From Desulfonatronovibrio magnus (GTDB lineage: Bacteria; Desulfobacterota; Desulfovibrionia; Desulfovibrionales; Desulfonatronovibrionaceae): 39,041 nucleotides of DNA. Under the pieces are notes generated by a model, which saw only the letters and a program-made list of their open reading frames with translations, was not told the DNA's origin and made no database searches. The translations under genes and the position numbers were made by a program. Below are positions 31,910 through 39,041 of the stretch, piece by piece; within the stretch, counting starts at the first letter, position 1; every line of letters begins with the position of its first letter. The stretch covers positions 1 through 39,041 of the forward strand of contig NZ_JYNP01000052.1 of assembly GCF_000934755.1 (NCBI RefSeq), written 5' to 3'.

Positions 31910-34687
31910 TTATACATCATAAGCAAAAAGCTCATTGATAACTCTTATCAGCTGTTTTTTCTCAAACGGCTTGATCAGAACAGCCTCAATGCCCGCATTC
32001 AATGCAGCCTCTTTCTGAGCAGCCGGTAAATGAGCACAGACCCCAACAATTCTGGCTGGCTGTTGCCCCTTTTCCTGCTCGTATTCACGCATGAGTTCAG
32101 CTGCTTCTATACCACTTAACCCTGCCAGCCTGATTTCCAGCAAAACCAGATCAAACCGGCCCGAGGCAAAGGCTTCAAATGCCTCAAGTCCATTGCCCAC
32201 CACATGGACCTCACAGCCGCACTGCTCAAGATAATACTTCATGACCTGCCTGGAAGCAGGAACATCAGCAAGCAGAACACGCAAGTGCCCTGGCGGACAA
32301 GTAGATGTGGGTATAACAACCGGACCTATCTTCAGATTCAAGGCCCTGACCAGGGAATCTGAAAGGTGCGAAAGTGAGAATGGCTGCTTCAGAATAACAT
32401 ATGCATCGTTAAAAACCCCGGGAAAATGACCTTGACTACCTTTTGAGTCGCAAATAACAATAATACCTGGAAGAAAGTCCTGATCTCTGGTCAAAGCCTT
32501 TAAACTCTGCCGGGTAATCTTTTGGGAGAAGTCGCTTGCCATTCTTGCAGGAATGAGGATCAGATCAAAATTATTTCGGCTTGTGCAGACCTCTTCCCAG
32601 CATGAAAAGGCCTTATCCATGCTATCCGCCTCAAGAAAATCAACACCCAGATTAGTCAAGTTTTCACATAAAACAAATCTATGCGCATATACATCATCCA
32701 CTACCAGAGCCTTGATGCCTTGCATTTTTTCCCTGAAAACAGCCAGCCCGGTCTCAACTAAGCTTGACTCAAGCCTGACAGAAAAGACATATGTCAAATC
32801 TGCATTTTTTCCCTGAAGGGTATGAATGGAGCCCCCCATGGCTCTTATTATTCTTTCACAGATGGGCAAACCTAATCCATTGTGAACTGAAGGCAGGGGG
32901 GAAGCGCCCGGCCTGTAGGGCAAATGGCCGTCCATATCGGATGCTGACCCCGACAATGAAACACTGTCACTATGCAGAGTAAAAGTGTACACACCGCTCT
33001 GTTCTTCCATTTTCAAGGACAGACTTACAGTTCCATCATAACTTTGCTGAATCATACCGTTTAGCAGGGTACTCAAAACCTGGCTCAAACGATTGGCATC
33101 CCCTTTGACCAGAGAATTTATATCCGGGTCAATCTCACTTTTTAAAATACAGTCTCTTTCCCGAGCAGTCAGCCCCGCGTGCTGAACAACATTTTCCGTT
33201 ACTTCGTACAGACTGAAAAAATTGTTTTCCAGAACAAAGGTCTTATCTTCAAAACCAATGAGGTCCATAACATCATTGAGAACTAAAGTAAGACTCTGGC
33301 ATGCATGCCTGGCCATATGGAAAATCATATCTTCCTGCCGATTTGTGGGGTATCCAGGAAACATATCACATGCTCCGAGTATACTCATCAGAGGTGTTCT
33401 GACCCCGTTGTTAATCAGCTGCAACAGTTCATCCCTGAGCCGGGAAGAACTTTCAGCCAGTGTTCTGGCATTTTGAATCTCTTCAACAGCCTGCTTTCTC
33501 TCGGTACAGTCCTCTACATACCCTTCGATTAGATTCTGGCCATCTTCCCAAACCTGATGAGCCGACACACTGCCCCAGAACCATGATCCATCCTTTTTCC
33601 AGAGCATGGCTTCAAAATTGAATACTTTCTCCTCTTCTCTAAGTATCCGAAAAAAATCCCTGAATACATTTTTATCCACAAACAGCTCAGATACAGGGCC
33701 AGTGATACTTTTTGTAAAGTCTTCTGGCGACTCATAACCATGCATTCCGGCCAGAGCCGGGTTTACACTGATCACTTCTCCATCAAAGGAAACCTGAAAA
33801 ATACCCTCTAAGGCATTTTCAAAAAGCCCGCGATATTTCTGTTCCTTTTGCCTGGCTTTTGCCAGAAGGCTGGACAGTGTAGCCATATATCTTGAACCCA
33901 AACCCCGGGCAATGTCTGATTGAGTTAAAATCCCTGCCACTTGTCCACATGGATCAAGCACAACCAGTCTGCGCAGATCTTGCGCAGACATCTTTTCAAG
34001 GGCAAGCTGCAATGGTTCATCTTTGCAAACAGCCTGAACAGGGCTGCTCATAACCTGAAAAAGTTTTAGATGATCAAGATCAGGCAGTGCATCATGCACA
34101 ATCCTTACGCAATCACGTTCAGTGAGAATGCCTGCGGCTACATGCGATGCCTTCTGAGGCATTTGAGAGCTATCGTGCACAATCACCAGACAGCTGATTT
34201 GCTGTTCAGCCATAACCCGAAAATAATCGCGCACCATACCGTCTAACGGAGCAGTAATGACCTGGGGATTAAAAAAATCAGCAACAGTGGTTTCCTGGTC
34301 CAGCCCCCCTTCCATCAGGGATTTGATGAGATTGGTCAGGGTAATCACACCCATGACATTCTGATTGTCATCCAGAATAACCAGGTGCCTTATGTTCATT
34401 CGTCGCATATGATCGTAAGCATCCAGCACAGTGGTGGCACTCTTTTGAGAATATACAGGAAAACTCATATTGAGCTTCACTGGTGATTTGGTCATATCAA
34501 TGCCCTGGGCTACTGACCAGAGCAGATTGTGCTCTGTAAAGATGCCCACTGGAGACTGGTCGTCCATAATCACCACACACGATACACGATGCTCGCGCAT
34601 TTTTCTGACCACATTGATGGCAGGTGCGCTCTGGTCAATGCTGACTACGTCCGAACTGAGTATTTCAGCAACTGTCTTGTTTAACAT
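31910..34687 (-). CDS. CBS-PAS hybrid-kinase-like protein lacking phospho-acceptor residues
   Basis: 925 residues from ATG 34687 (AAGGAAAG upstream; an earlier ATG at 34762 would overlap the preceding gene). Order: four CBS motifs (1-265), PAS (285-395), HisKA-like (410-480), ATPase-like (485-640), receiver-like 1 (655-785) and receiver-like 2 (800-925). Every phosphotransfer site is changed. The H-box reads INNGVRTPL, with Asn427 where the His should be. The ATPase DTGxG segment is replaced by HSDSVSLSG, although GLGLPI and GDANRLSQVL remain. Receiver 1 has Pro713, and receiver 2 has Glu851, at the Asp site. The frame is intact over 2.8 kb, so it is a pseudo-kinase scaffold, not a decayed gene. 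The CBS domains probably bind adenine nucleotides (family knowledge). It follows the REC-REC-HD-GYP gene by 28 bp. Confidence 0.82.
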   Translation of the reverse strand: MLNKTVAEILSSDVVSIDQSAPAINVVRKMREHRVSCVVIMDDQSPVGIFTEHNLLWSVAQGIDMTKSPVKLNMSFPVYSQKSATTVLDAYDHMRRMNIRHLVILDDNQNVMGVITLTNLIKSLMEGGLDQETTVADFFNPQVITAPLDGMVRDYFRVMAEQQISCLVIVHDSSQMPQKASHVAAGILTERDCVRIVHDALPDLDHLKLFQVMSSPVQAVCKDEPLQLALEKMSAQDLRRLVVLDPCGQVAGILTQSDIARGLGSRYMATLSSLLAKARQKEQKYRGLFENALEGIFQVSFDGEVISVNPALAGMHGYESPEDFTKSITGPVSELFVDKNVFRDFFRILREEEKVFNFEAMLWKKDGSWFWGSVSAHQVWEDGQNLIEGYVEDCTERKQAVEEIQNARTLAESSSRLRDELLQLINNGVRTPLMSILGACDMFPGYPTNRQEDMIFHMARHACQSLTLVLNDVMDLIGFEDKTFVLENNFFSLYEVTENVVQHAGLTARERDCILKSEIDPDINSLVKGDANRLSQVLSTLLNGMIQQSYDGTVSLSLKMEEQSGVYTFTLHSDSVSLSGSASDMDGHLPYRPGASPLPSVHNGLGLPICERIIRAMGGSIHTLQGKNADLTYVFSVRLESSLVETGLAVFREKMQGIKALVVDDVYAHRFVLCENLTNLGVDFLEADSMDKAFSCWEEVCTSRNNFDLILIPARMASDFSQKITRQSLKALTRDQDFLPGIIVICDSKGSQGHFPGVFNDAYVILKQPFSLSHLSDSLVRALNLKIGPVVIPTSTCPPGHLRVLLADVPASRQVMKYYLEQCGCEVHVVGNGLEAFEAFASGRFDLVLLEIRLAGLSGIEAAELMREYEQEKGQQPARIVGVCAHLPAAQKEAALNAGIEAVLIKPFEKKQLIRVINELFAYDV

Positions 34688-34715
34688 GGCTTTATCTTTC
34701 CTTGGCTCAGCAGTG

Positions 34716-36104
34716 TCAGGAGATAGATTCAAAATGACCTTGGCCAATATCTGGGTTATCATGTATAAGTTTCAAAAATACTGATACGCATTTGGAACAT
34801 AGATGATTACCAGTGGCACTGCCAATTATTTCAAGAGCTTTATCAAACCCCATGGGATCTCTGTATGGCCTGCTGCTGGTTACAGCATGATAGACGTCCG
34901 CCACAGCAATGATTCTCGCCCAGAGATGAATGGCATCGCCGGAGAGACCGTAAGGATATCCTGACCCATCTATCTTTTCATGATGCTGCAATACTCCTGG
35001 AATTATTTCGCTCATACTGGGTATGGGTTTTAAAATTTGGGCCCCCATAAGTGGATGACGCTGAATTTCGGAAAACTCTTCATGAGTCAAGCGTCCTGGC
35101 TTGAGTAGTACCTTGTCCGGAATGCCTATTTTTCCAATGTCATGCAGCCGGGCGCACAAAGTGATGTCGTGCAGTTCTGATTCAGAAAAATCCATTTCTT
35201 TAGCAATCAGGGAAGCAATGGCAGCCACTGATTCTGAATGGCCTCTGGTATAAGGATCTCGTGCCTCCAAAGCCTGAATAAGGCTGGCAATGCTGCCCAC
35301 AAGCATATCCCGGTCATGTGTCAGGCGCTGTTTATCCAGAAGAAGTAGTCGAAAGTGATCAGAAAGCAGTTTTTCAGCATATATCACAAGCTGATCAAGA
35401 TTGAATGGCTTAAGTATATATCCTGATGCCCCCCGCTGCATCATTTCTCTCATCAATCGACGATCACTCTCAGAACTCATGATCAGCACAGGCACATCAT
35501 CAAGCTCTGAACGGGAGCGGATATTTTCGCACAACTCTATACCGTCCATGACCGGCATATTCAGATCAGTAATGATCATATCAGGCTTAAGATTACCCAG
35601 AATTTCCAGGGCCTTCATACCATTTTCAGCCAGTTCCACACCGAAACCATTCTCCATCAGACCACGGGACACTATACCCCTGATATATTTGGAATCATCC
35701 ACTACAAGAACCTTGCTGTTGCGCAACATGACTGACTTTTCCAGAATGTCATTGACCCTGGGCAACAAGTCCCTGCTGGCATTGATTTTGGGTACATATG
35801 CAGTTGCGCCGACTTCAAAACCTTTTTCAATATATTCCTCATTCTCATTGGCACTTAGCATGAGTACGGGAATATGCCTGGTTCTCTCGTCAGACTTAAG
35901 CTGCCTGCACAGTTCAAAACCATTCATCCTGGGCATATCTATATCAGTTATGATCATGTGAGGCATATGTTCTAAGGCCTTTTCCAGTCCTTCCTGCCCG
36001 TCCTCACCTTCAAAAAGTTCAGCCTTGAAAGACGCAAGCTGCTTGAGCAGCACCTTTCTAATGGTTTTACTGTCATCTACAATAAGTATTCGTGATTTAT
36101 TCAT
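34716..36104 (-). CDS. Response regulator with two receivers and an HD-GYP output
   Basis: 462 residues. Receiver 1 has D54 (MIITDIDMPRM) with DD at 10-11 and K106. Receiver 2 has D180 (MIITDLNMPVM). The HD-GYP domain follows from about 270: HD at 321-322 in ARLHDIGKIGIPD, HHE at 374-376 and DGSGYP at 379-384, all intact. This is the RpfG layout, a cyclic-di-GMP phosphodiesterase controlled by two receivers. I chose ATG 36104 (MNKSRIL) because receiver 1 starts there; an earlier ATG at 36164 adds a Cys-rich tail with no ribosome site. A CBS-PAS pseudo-kinase follows on the same strand. Confidence 0.88.
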   Translation of the reverse strand: MNKSRILIVDDSKTIRKVLLKQLASFKAELFEGEDGQEGLEKALEHMPHMIITDIDMPRMNGFELCRQLKSDERTRHIPVLMLSANENEEYIEKGFEVGATAYVPKINASRDLLPRVNDILEKSVMLRNSKVLVVDDSKYIRGIVSRGLMENGFGVELAENGMKALEILGNLKPDMIITDLNMPVMDGIELCENIRSRSELDDVPVLIMSSESDRRLMREMMQRGASGYILKPFNLDQLVIYAEKLLSDHFRLLLLDKQRLTHDRDMLVGSIASLIQALEARDPYTRGHSESVAAIASLIAKEMDFSESELHDITLCARLHDIGKIGIPDKVLLKPGRLTHEEFSEIQRHPLMGAQILKPIPSMSEIIPGVLQHHEKIDGSGYPYGLSGDAIHLWARIIAVADVYHAVTSSRPYRDPMGFDKALEIIGSATGNHLCSKCVSVFLKLIHDNPDIGQGHFESIS

Positions 36105-36321
36105 TAGGTTTCCATTTGGCCGGCAATTTGGCCAGCACTCAAAACACATAAAATCAATCTGCAAAAAAACTGTTGCAATGCCTGTTGGTCAGCTTGTAAA
36201 AATTCCTGAAGTCAGTAATAATATGCTACCAATATGAAATTTGCAAGGACTCCACCCAAGCCTCGCACACTGCAAACTGTTGCCTCTTAAGAATGAACAC
36301 GGAGTAAAAGGTCCCGTCATT
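36105..36321. other. Divergent spacer between the signalling operon and the DUF1566 gene
   Basis: 217 bp with no repeat or clear promoter consensus seen. AT-rich around 36205-36240. Confidence 0.4.
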
Positions 36322-37317
36322 ATGATCAAAAATATTATTCAAACCGGACTGGACAGATGTTTTGATGAGCAGGAAAATGAAATTCACTGTTTAAATGCCG
36401 GCCAGGATCCCACTTATGCCGTTGGCGAACCATGGCCTGTGCCCAGATTTACTCTTTTAGACAAGGACGTTGTCAAGGATGAATTAACCGGCCTCAACTG
36501 GACTCGCAAGGCAAACTTCTTTGAATTCCCTCTGACATGGGACCAGGCCTTTGCAGAGATCGACCAACTGAATAACCAGGGTTTTGGCGGATTTAATGAC
36601 TGGAGGATGCCCAATCGTCGTGAAATGCGCTCCATCCTGTCTCATGGTGCGAGAAAGCCGGCACTGCCACAGGACCATCCATTTGCAGATGTCTTCCTGG
36701 GCTGGTATTGGACTTCCACTTCATCTGCCATGGCACCAGCATATGCCTGGTACGTTCACCTTGAAGGTGCAAGAATGTTTTACGGCGGTAAAAACCAGAG
36801 GTACCTGGTATGGCCTGTAAGGGGGAAATCTGTTCACATACCTGCCACAGGTCAGACAATGTGTCATGACACCCAGGGGCAAACCATAGACTGTAAAGGC
36901 TCAGGCCAGGACTCTGAAATCCAGACAGGACAACCGTGGCCTGAACCACGATTTGTTAAACACGGGCCCCACTTTCTTGATAAGCTGACAAACCTTGTAT
37001 GGCATGATCCCGGCAAAATAAGTGGAGGGCCTTTCACCTGGATACAAGCCCTGGATGCTGTGGCAGAAATCAAGGGGAATGGATGGCGAATGCCCAACAT
37101 TAATGAGCTTGAGTCCCTGGTAGATGCCTCAAACCACTCCCCTGCACTGCCTGACCAGCATCAATTCACAGGACTGCAGGAAGGATACTGGTCATCTACC
37201 ACAAGCTTCTTTGAAGCAGACTGGGCATACGTTCTGTATCTGCACAAAGGCGCAGTTGGTGTTGGATTCAAGCCCTATGCCGAATTTTACCTCTGGCCGG
37301 TACGAAGTGAGCTTTGA
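36322..37317 (+). CDS. Protein with two DUF1566 (Lcl-type) domains
   Basis: 331 residues from ATG 36322. The frame is open from 36241 but only the later ATG has an AAAAGG ahead. Two DUF1566 domains (about 45-165 and 205-330) share: LTGLNWTRK and LTNLVWHDP, a helix (TWDQAFAEID / TWIQALDAVA), WRMPN followed by REMRSIL / NELESLV, a W-rich strand (WYWTSTSS / GYWSSTTS), and an end Y[LF]WPVR. DUF1566 is found in surface or lectin-like proteins; no signal peptide is seen here. The duplication within one gene is old, as the two halves are far from identical. Function unknown. Confidence 0.8.
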   Translation: MIKNIIQTGLDRCFDEQENEIHCLNAGQDPTYAVGEPWPVPRFTLLDKDVVKDELTGLNWTRKANFFEFPLTWDQAFAEIDQLNNQGFGGFNDWRMPNRREMRSILSHGARKPALPQDHPFADVFLGWYWTSTSSAMAPAYAWYVHLEGARMFYGGKNQRYLVWPVRGKSVHIPATGQTMCHDTQGQTIDCKGSGQDSEIQTGQPWPEPRFVKHGPHFLDKLTNLVWHDPGKISGGPFTWIQALDAVAEIKGNGWRMPNINELESLVDASNHSPALPDQHQFTGLQEGYWSSTTSFFEADWAYVLYLHKGAVGVGFKPYAEFYLWPVRSEL

Positions 37318-37378
37318 GCTTATTTAACAGATTCACCATTATCAAAAGAATGACCATGGGAAGCCTGTGCTTCACCTA

Positions 37379-37972
37379 TCAGTAAATTACAGGGTTGGGC
37401 ATTAATGCCCGGCGACAGAACTCAATTGCTGTGTACTCATAAGAAGATTCGCTTATTCTACCAAGAAGTTTTCTATGGATTACTCCTTTTAAAAGACACG
37501 CAATGACTATTACCAACTCTTCTACTGGATGGGCATCAAACTCGCCAGCGGCATTTCCAGTTTCGAGACAATCCCGCAGGTATCCGGTAATAAGATCATG
37601 TCTTTCCTGCATTATTTCATGGTAGATGTGAGTATTTTTTTTCAGACTGGAAGGACAGTGGGACAGGATCAACCTTCCGTCATTGGGTCTGTTTGCAGCA
37701 ATATTAATATGCAAGCGAATCAGGTTGCTGATTTTATCGAACTGGGTACCTGGATTTTGAGGCAGGGACTTGATGTGAGCGAAGTATTCCTCATATACAC
37801 TTCTTATTATCTCGATAAAAATATCTTCTTTGCCTCTAAAGTGATAATACATCAAAGGCTCAGTCACCCCTGTGCCATCAGCTATCTGCTGGAGTGAAGT
37901 GCTGTCAAAACCTTGAGTGGCAAACAGCTTTTTAGCTGTGGCAACAATTTTAACTTTTCTGTTTTTAGCCAT
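37379..37972 (-). CDS. TetR-family transcriptional regulator
   Basis: 197 residues. N-terminal TetR helix-turn-helix (KKLFATQGFDSTSLQQIADG, TGVTEPLMYYHFRGKEDIFI). The C-terminal ligand domain is divergent. Good ribosome site AGGAGA, 8 nt before ATG. No target gene is obvious: the neighbour DUF1566 gene converges from the other strand. A regulon elsewhere or autoregulation is possible. Confidence 0.85.
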   Translation of the reverse strand: MAKNRKVKIVATAKKLFATQGFDSTSLQQIADGTGVTEPLMYYHFRGKEDIFIEIIRSVYEEYFAHIKSLPQNPGTQFDKISNLIRLHINIAANRPNDGRLILSHCPSSLKKNTHIYHEIMQERHDLITGYLRDCLETGNAAGEFDAHPVEELVIVIACLLKGVIHRKLLGRISESSYEYTAIEFCRRALMPNPVIY

Positions 37973-38055
37973 GACTCGCGTCTCCTGATTTTTTTATTAA
38001 CTTGGTAACTTATTGCTGCAGGCCACTAAAGGAAGCACTATAAAAAGCAGGCGAG

Positions 38056-38208
38056 GTTGCCAAAGCTCTGGGCGACCATATTGATGTCATGCGTAAGCGC
38101 CTGCTGGCTGATATATATCCAGAACCAAAACTTTACAAGGGAAAAGGACACAGGCGGTTTACTGCCAGGGAGGTGTTGGAAGGGCTGAGATTAAGGAAAA
38201 GATTGAGT
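38056..38208 (+). pseudogene. Remnant of a phage/transposon DNA-binding protein
   Basis: A plus-strand frame without a proper start (stop upstream at about 38047) reads EVAKALGDHIDVMRKRLLAD, then KGKGHRRFTAREVLEGLRLRK, and runs into repeat R3. The helix-turn-helix look and basic end resemble small terminase-like or recombinase-associated DNA-binding proteins. It is truncated on both sides, and a repeat boundary coincides with the loss of its 3' part. Confidence 0.4.
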
Positions 38209-38212
38209 TGTA

Positions 38213-38335
38213 AGCCGCATACAGATTGCTTCGGTCGCTTGGGCTTGCTAACAATGACAGGTTTTGAGCAACTACATCCCTGACAGCTCAGGTGTCATTG
38301 CGAGCGAGTCTTCGAGCGCGGCAATCTCTAACGTG
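38213..38335 (-). repeat. Dispersed repeat R3, copy 2 (opposite orientation)
   Basis: Reverse complement of the unit at 27999-28115, including GATTGCTTCGGTCGC, ACTACATCCCTGACAGCTCA and GGTGTCATTGCGAGCGAGTC. Confidence 0.75.
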
Positions 38336-38375
38336 TTAAGGGTGTTTTTCTTGTTCCCAAGCTCAAGCCTGGGAA

Positions 38376-38460
38376 TACCTTTTTTTTGTGGCTCCAGCCA
38401 CATTTTGAAGAAGCGGCTGGAGCCGCAAGAGAAAAACTTCCCCAGGCTGGAGCCTGTGAA
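38376..38460. repeat. Serial GGCT-NN-AGCC hairpins
   Basis: Three short hairpins in a row, each of the form xxGGCTnnAGCCxx: GTGGCT-CC-AGCCAC, GCGGCT-GG-AGCCGC, CAGGCT-GG-AGCCTG. A similar hairpin AGGCTGGAGCCT occurs near 10820. Confidence 0.65.
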
Positions 38461-38461
38461 C

Positions 38462-38516
38462 TAAGGGTATAAGTTACTCACAGGTTCGGTCCCGGTCCGC
38501 CCGGGTGAGGAGCCTA
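38462..38516 (-). repeat. Dispersed repeat R1, terminal fragment (copy F)
   Basis: AGTTACTCACAGGTTCGGTC then CCGCCCGGGTGAGGAGCC, the reverse complement of the R1 terminus. Confidence 0.7.
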
Positions 38517-38633
38517 TAAATCCTGGCTCCTTAGTTGTTATTGATGACTTTCTTGCCCGAAAAGTTTCTATGGAGCTGAATCTGAATCTTACATGAACTG
38601 CTGGCATACTAATAGCGGCAAAGTTAAAGGGAC

Positions 38634-38783
38634 TTATTGATAGTGTTGGTCCTTATTTATTGAGCGTCCGGGGTTTATCAAAAAGCTGGCAAAACTGTGC
38701 CGGAGAGTGTGCAGCTTTACGTCTTCCAGACCAGCTTTTTCTCTAACTGTAAACCATATAATTGGCCCAACCGGAAGTATCAA
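38634..38783 (-). pseudogene. Tyrosine recombinase (phage integrase) fragment
   Basis: A 49-residue minus-strand frame between two stops reads GPIIWFTVREKAGLEDVKLH, followed by TLRHSFASFLINPGRSIN. The HxLRHSFAS box (with an Arg and two His of the catalytic set) and the preceding AGLxDVxLH are diagnostic of the integrase catalytic core. The C-terminal Tyr region is absent; the frame ends at TAA 38634. The gene is therefore a decayed remnant. Confidence 0.75.
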
Positions 38784-38841
38784 CTAAAAGCTGATATTTA
38801 ATCTTCTTGCATTGTCCCAAACCATAAGATATCTTTTCACT

Positions 38842-39041
38842 ATGTCATTTGAAATTCCATCCCCACACGATGCAGGCTTTAAGACCTTTTTCCAGGATGA
38901 AGAGCTGGTCCGAGATTTCATCAAATATTACATACCGGATGAAATCAAGGCCTACTTAGATCTGTCAGTAATAGAAATTGATATTAGCGGGTTTGTAGCT
39001 GAAGAGTTCAAAGAGTTTCTTACTGACGTGGTTGTCAGGGT
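38842..39041 (+). CDS. Rpn-family recombination-promoting nuclease/putative transposase, 5' part
   Basis: ATG at 38842 opens 66 residues running off the window: SPHDAGFKTFFQDEELVRDF, then LDLSVIEIDISGFVAEEFKE and LTDVVVR. HDAxFK...F.D.ELVRDFI...LP and the following FLTDVVVRV fit the PD-(D/E)XK nuclease fold of the Rpn/transposase_31 family, where the first Asp and later acidic residues are metal ligands. The 3' part is missing because of the window edge, so activity cannot be judged. Confidence 0.75.
   Translation, partial: MSFEIPSPHDAGFKTFFQDEELVRDFIKYYIPDEIKAYLDLSVIEIDISGFVAEEFKEFLTDVVVR

Noticed and set aside
1-39041. tRNA or rRNA genes
   Set aside because: No cloverleaf with a TTCGANTC arm or rRNA-like block was found by reading; a tRNAscan-SE run would settle it.

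Overview
The window looks like a chromosomal segment of a strictly anaerobic, sulfate-reducer-like deltaproteobacterium, most plausibly order Desulfovibrionales. This is inferred from gene content, not from a search. The pointers are siroheme-dependent haem synthesis (an AhbB-type Lrp/AsnC protein next to hemL), futalosine-route menaquinone genes (mqnB, mqnD, a polyprenyl diphosphate synthase, ubiE/menG), a small tetrahaem cytochrome of the c3 type, an aldehyde:ferredoxin oxidoreductase with a four-cluster polyferredoxin, and a choline/betaine locus that suggests a salty or alkaline habitat.

Layout: 1-1.7 kb holds a transposase fragment, a 34-bp perfect palindrome and an EamA transporter whose N-terminus is out of frame. 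1.75-4.1 kb is a secreted CehA/McbA-type PHP protein. 4.4-6.7 kb is the AOR/polyferredoxin pair. 6.7-7.0 kb holds two tandem DNA elements that can fold into three-way junctions. 7.0-10.7 kb is a choline operon (FadR-type regulator, choline dehydrogenase, choline-binding protein) with an operator overlapping its promoter. 11.5-13.6 kb (plus strand) has a DUF721/DciA-like gene, a Rho-N-like small gene and a TrmO/class II aldolase fusion. 13.8-24.4 kb (mostly minus) has a small gene, purL (PurS-PurL), an HDOD-PAS-GGDEF regulator, polyprenyl synthase, mqnD, mqnB, a DUF2065 gene (plus) and ubiE with a coupled 63-aa gene. 24.5-27.5 kb has a highly acidic repeat protein and the cytochrome. 28.2-30.0 kb is ahbB-hemL. 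30.6-31.4 kb is an iron-sulfur protein. 31.9-36.1 kb is a two-gene signalling operon: an intact REC-REC-HD-GYP protein followed by a CBS-PAS hybrid-kinase-like protein that has lost every phospho-residue. 36.3-38.0 kb has a duplicated DUF1566 protein and a TetR regulator. 38.0-39.04 kb is a mobile-element graveyard (DNA-binding remnant, integrase remnant) ending in a truncated Rpn-family gene.

Long gene-free stretches are filled with dispersed, hairpin-rich repeats of at least four families. Three families occur here as pairs in opposite orientation, and the largest family (R1) occurs in five to eight full or partial copies on both strands. No tRNA, rRNA or CRISPR array was seen.

The most interesting items are the apparently dead phosphorelay protein beside a live HD-GYP effector, the tandem three-way-junction elements, the TrmO-aldolase fusion, the four-repeat acidic coiled-coil protein, and the operator built into the -10 box of the choline operon.
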